A stretch of 64,000 bases of DNA from Panopea generosa (Eukaryota > Mollusca > Bivalvia > Adapedonta > Hiatellidae). Below the pieces are notes generated by a model that was not told the DNA's origin, did not search any database, and worked only from the letters and a program-made list of their open reading frames with translations. This document shows positions 63,451 to 64,000 of the stretch, piece after piece. Within the stretch, counting starts at the first letter, position 1. Each line of letters begins with the position of its first letter. A program made the translations under genes and the position numbers. The stretch lies in the NCBI GenBank assembly GCA_029582155.1, contig CM055909.1:15286616-15350615 (forward strand). Direction: 5' to 3'.

Positions 63451-64000
63451 ACCTCTGCTGGCCAAAGGCCAGAAGTGTGTTGTCTGTCGTCTGTCGCCTG
63501 TCGTCTGTTAGCAGCACTTTCCCTGAAACCACTAAACCAATTAAATTGAAACTTCACATGCATGTTTCTGTTGCATAGGAAACTATACAGATTTTCAAAA
63601 TGTTTATGTAGTAATGATGACCAATTATAGTTTTGTTAGATTTTTTTCAAATGGTGTCGCTAGGGTTAAAAATGACACCGCCCCGAGGGTTCAATTAGGG
63701 GACACATTTCAATATAATATATATATATATGTATATATATATATATTTTTTTTTTAAATGGAAATGATTTTGCCTATATCTTCACAAAAGCATTGTTAGG
63801 TGAAGGAGTTTCAGATTTGTAAAAATGACTGGGTTCCTATGTCTTAAGGGGTCAGGACGGGCCCCAAAAGGGTACAAGTTGGGAATTACTAAAATCGTTT
63901 TCTTAAGAACCGGTATGTCAGATTTGCACATATTTTATATAAATTATCCTTATGTGTAGGGGTTTGATTGCAGATATGAATTTAAGGGCTAAAATTTATA
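63451..64000 (+). repeat. Dispersed repeat with CTGCTGGCCAAAGGCCAG hairpin head, running off the window
   Basis: ACCTCTGCTGGCCAAAGGCC then AGAAGTGTGTTGTCTGTCGT and CTGTCGCCTGTCGTCTG form the head. Then ACTAAACCAATTAAATTGAA and ACTTCACATGCATG follow, with later phrases (GGGGTCAGGACGGGCCCCAA) that look repetitive. An AT microsatellite (63713-63758) interrupts it. Confidence 0.65.

Overview
This 64-kb window is AT-rich, intron-rich eukaryotic DNA packed with interspersed and tandem repeats. It has no bacterial gene organisation, no rRNA genes and no convincing functional tRNA. Several dispersed repeats are of types I associate with bivalve mollusc genomes: a hairpin-headed family opening TATGCTCCCCCAAAG, another opening AGCTCACCTGAGCC, and repeats rich in GACCTAGTGACC or ending in runs of GTCCGTCC/GACGGA. 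A marine bivalve is therefore the most likely source, but this is inference from repeat style and no marker gene proves it.

Two protein-coding loci can be supported. On the + strand (about 553-11514) lies the 3' part of a small membrane-protein gene. It has a Cys-containing exon, an exon with a short hydrophobic segment and a proline-rich tail, and two further tail exons. The last three exons join in matching splice phases and carry two PPPYSE (WW-binding type) motifs. The signal-peptide exon must lie upstream of the window. Two of its four visible exons run straight into minisatellites (70-bp and 35-bp units) whose units copy the exon end and its splice donor.

On the - strand (50402 down to 37082) lies a decayed multi-exon gene. 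It resembles a family of uncharacterised metazoan proteins with a tyrosine-recombinase-like domain and a Lys/Arg-rich, SANT-like C-terminus. Its 7.2-kb exon contains about 104 copies of a 63-bp (21-codon) repeat, followed by recognisable family sequence broken by frameshifts, a 19-bp tandem duplication, a nonsense codon and a small deletion. The catalytic core is missing, yet the flanking exons still match in splice phase.

The rest is mobile DNA and its products. There are tRNA-headed SINEs (at least four families) and LINE C-terminal relics (10075-10314; 27430-27769 with its continuation at 31126). There is a Tc1-like transposase relic (59345-59580), two hAT-like elements (11600-12585 with a perfect 8-bp duplication; 48198-49004) and a TTAA-flanked MITE (35248-35722). 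A 3.36-kb TIR element (27770-31125) sits inside the LINE relic and is studded with GTAACGTCC-type motifs. Other inverted-repeat elements and clear nested insertions are also present. Tandem arrays lie at 1-274, 605-2396, 7556-9000, 17786-18835 (81 bp, grown inside a SINE), 24806-25410 (25 bp), 31752-34440 (36 bp) and 39040-45595 (63 bp). The recurring theme is local amplification of functional sequence (splice donors, a SINE body, coding sequence) into minisatellites.
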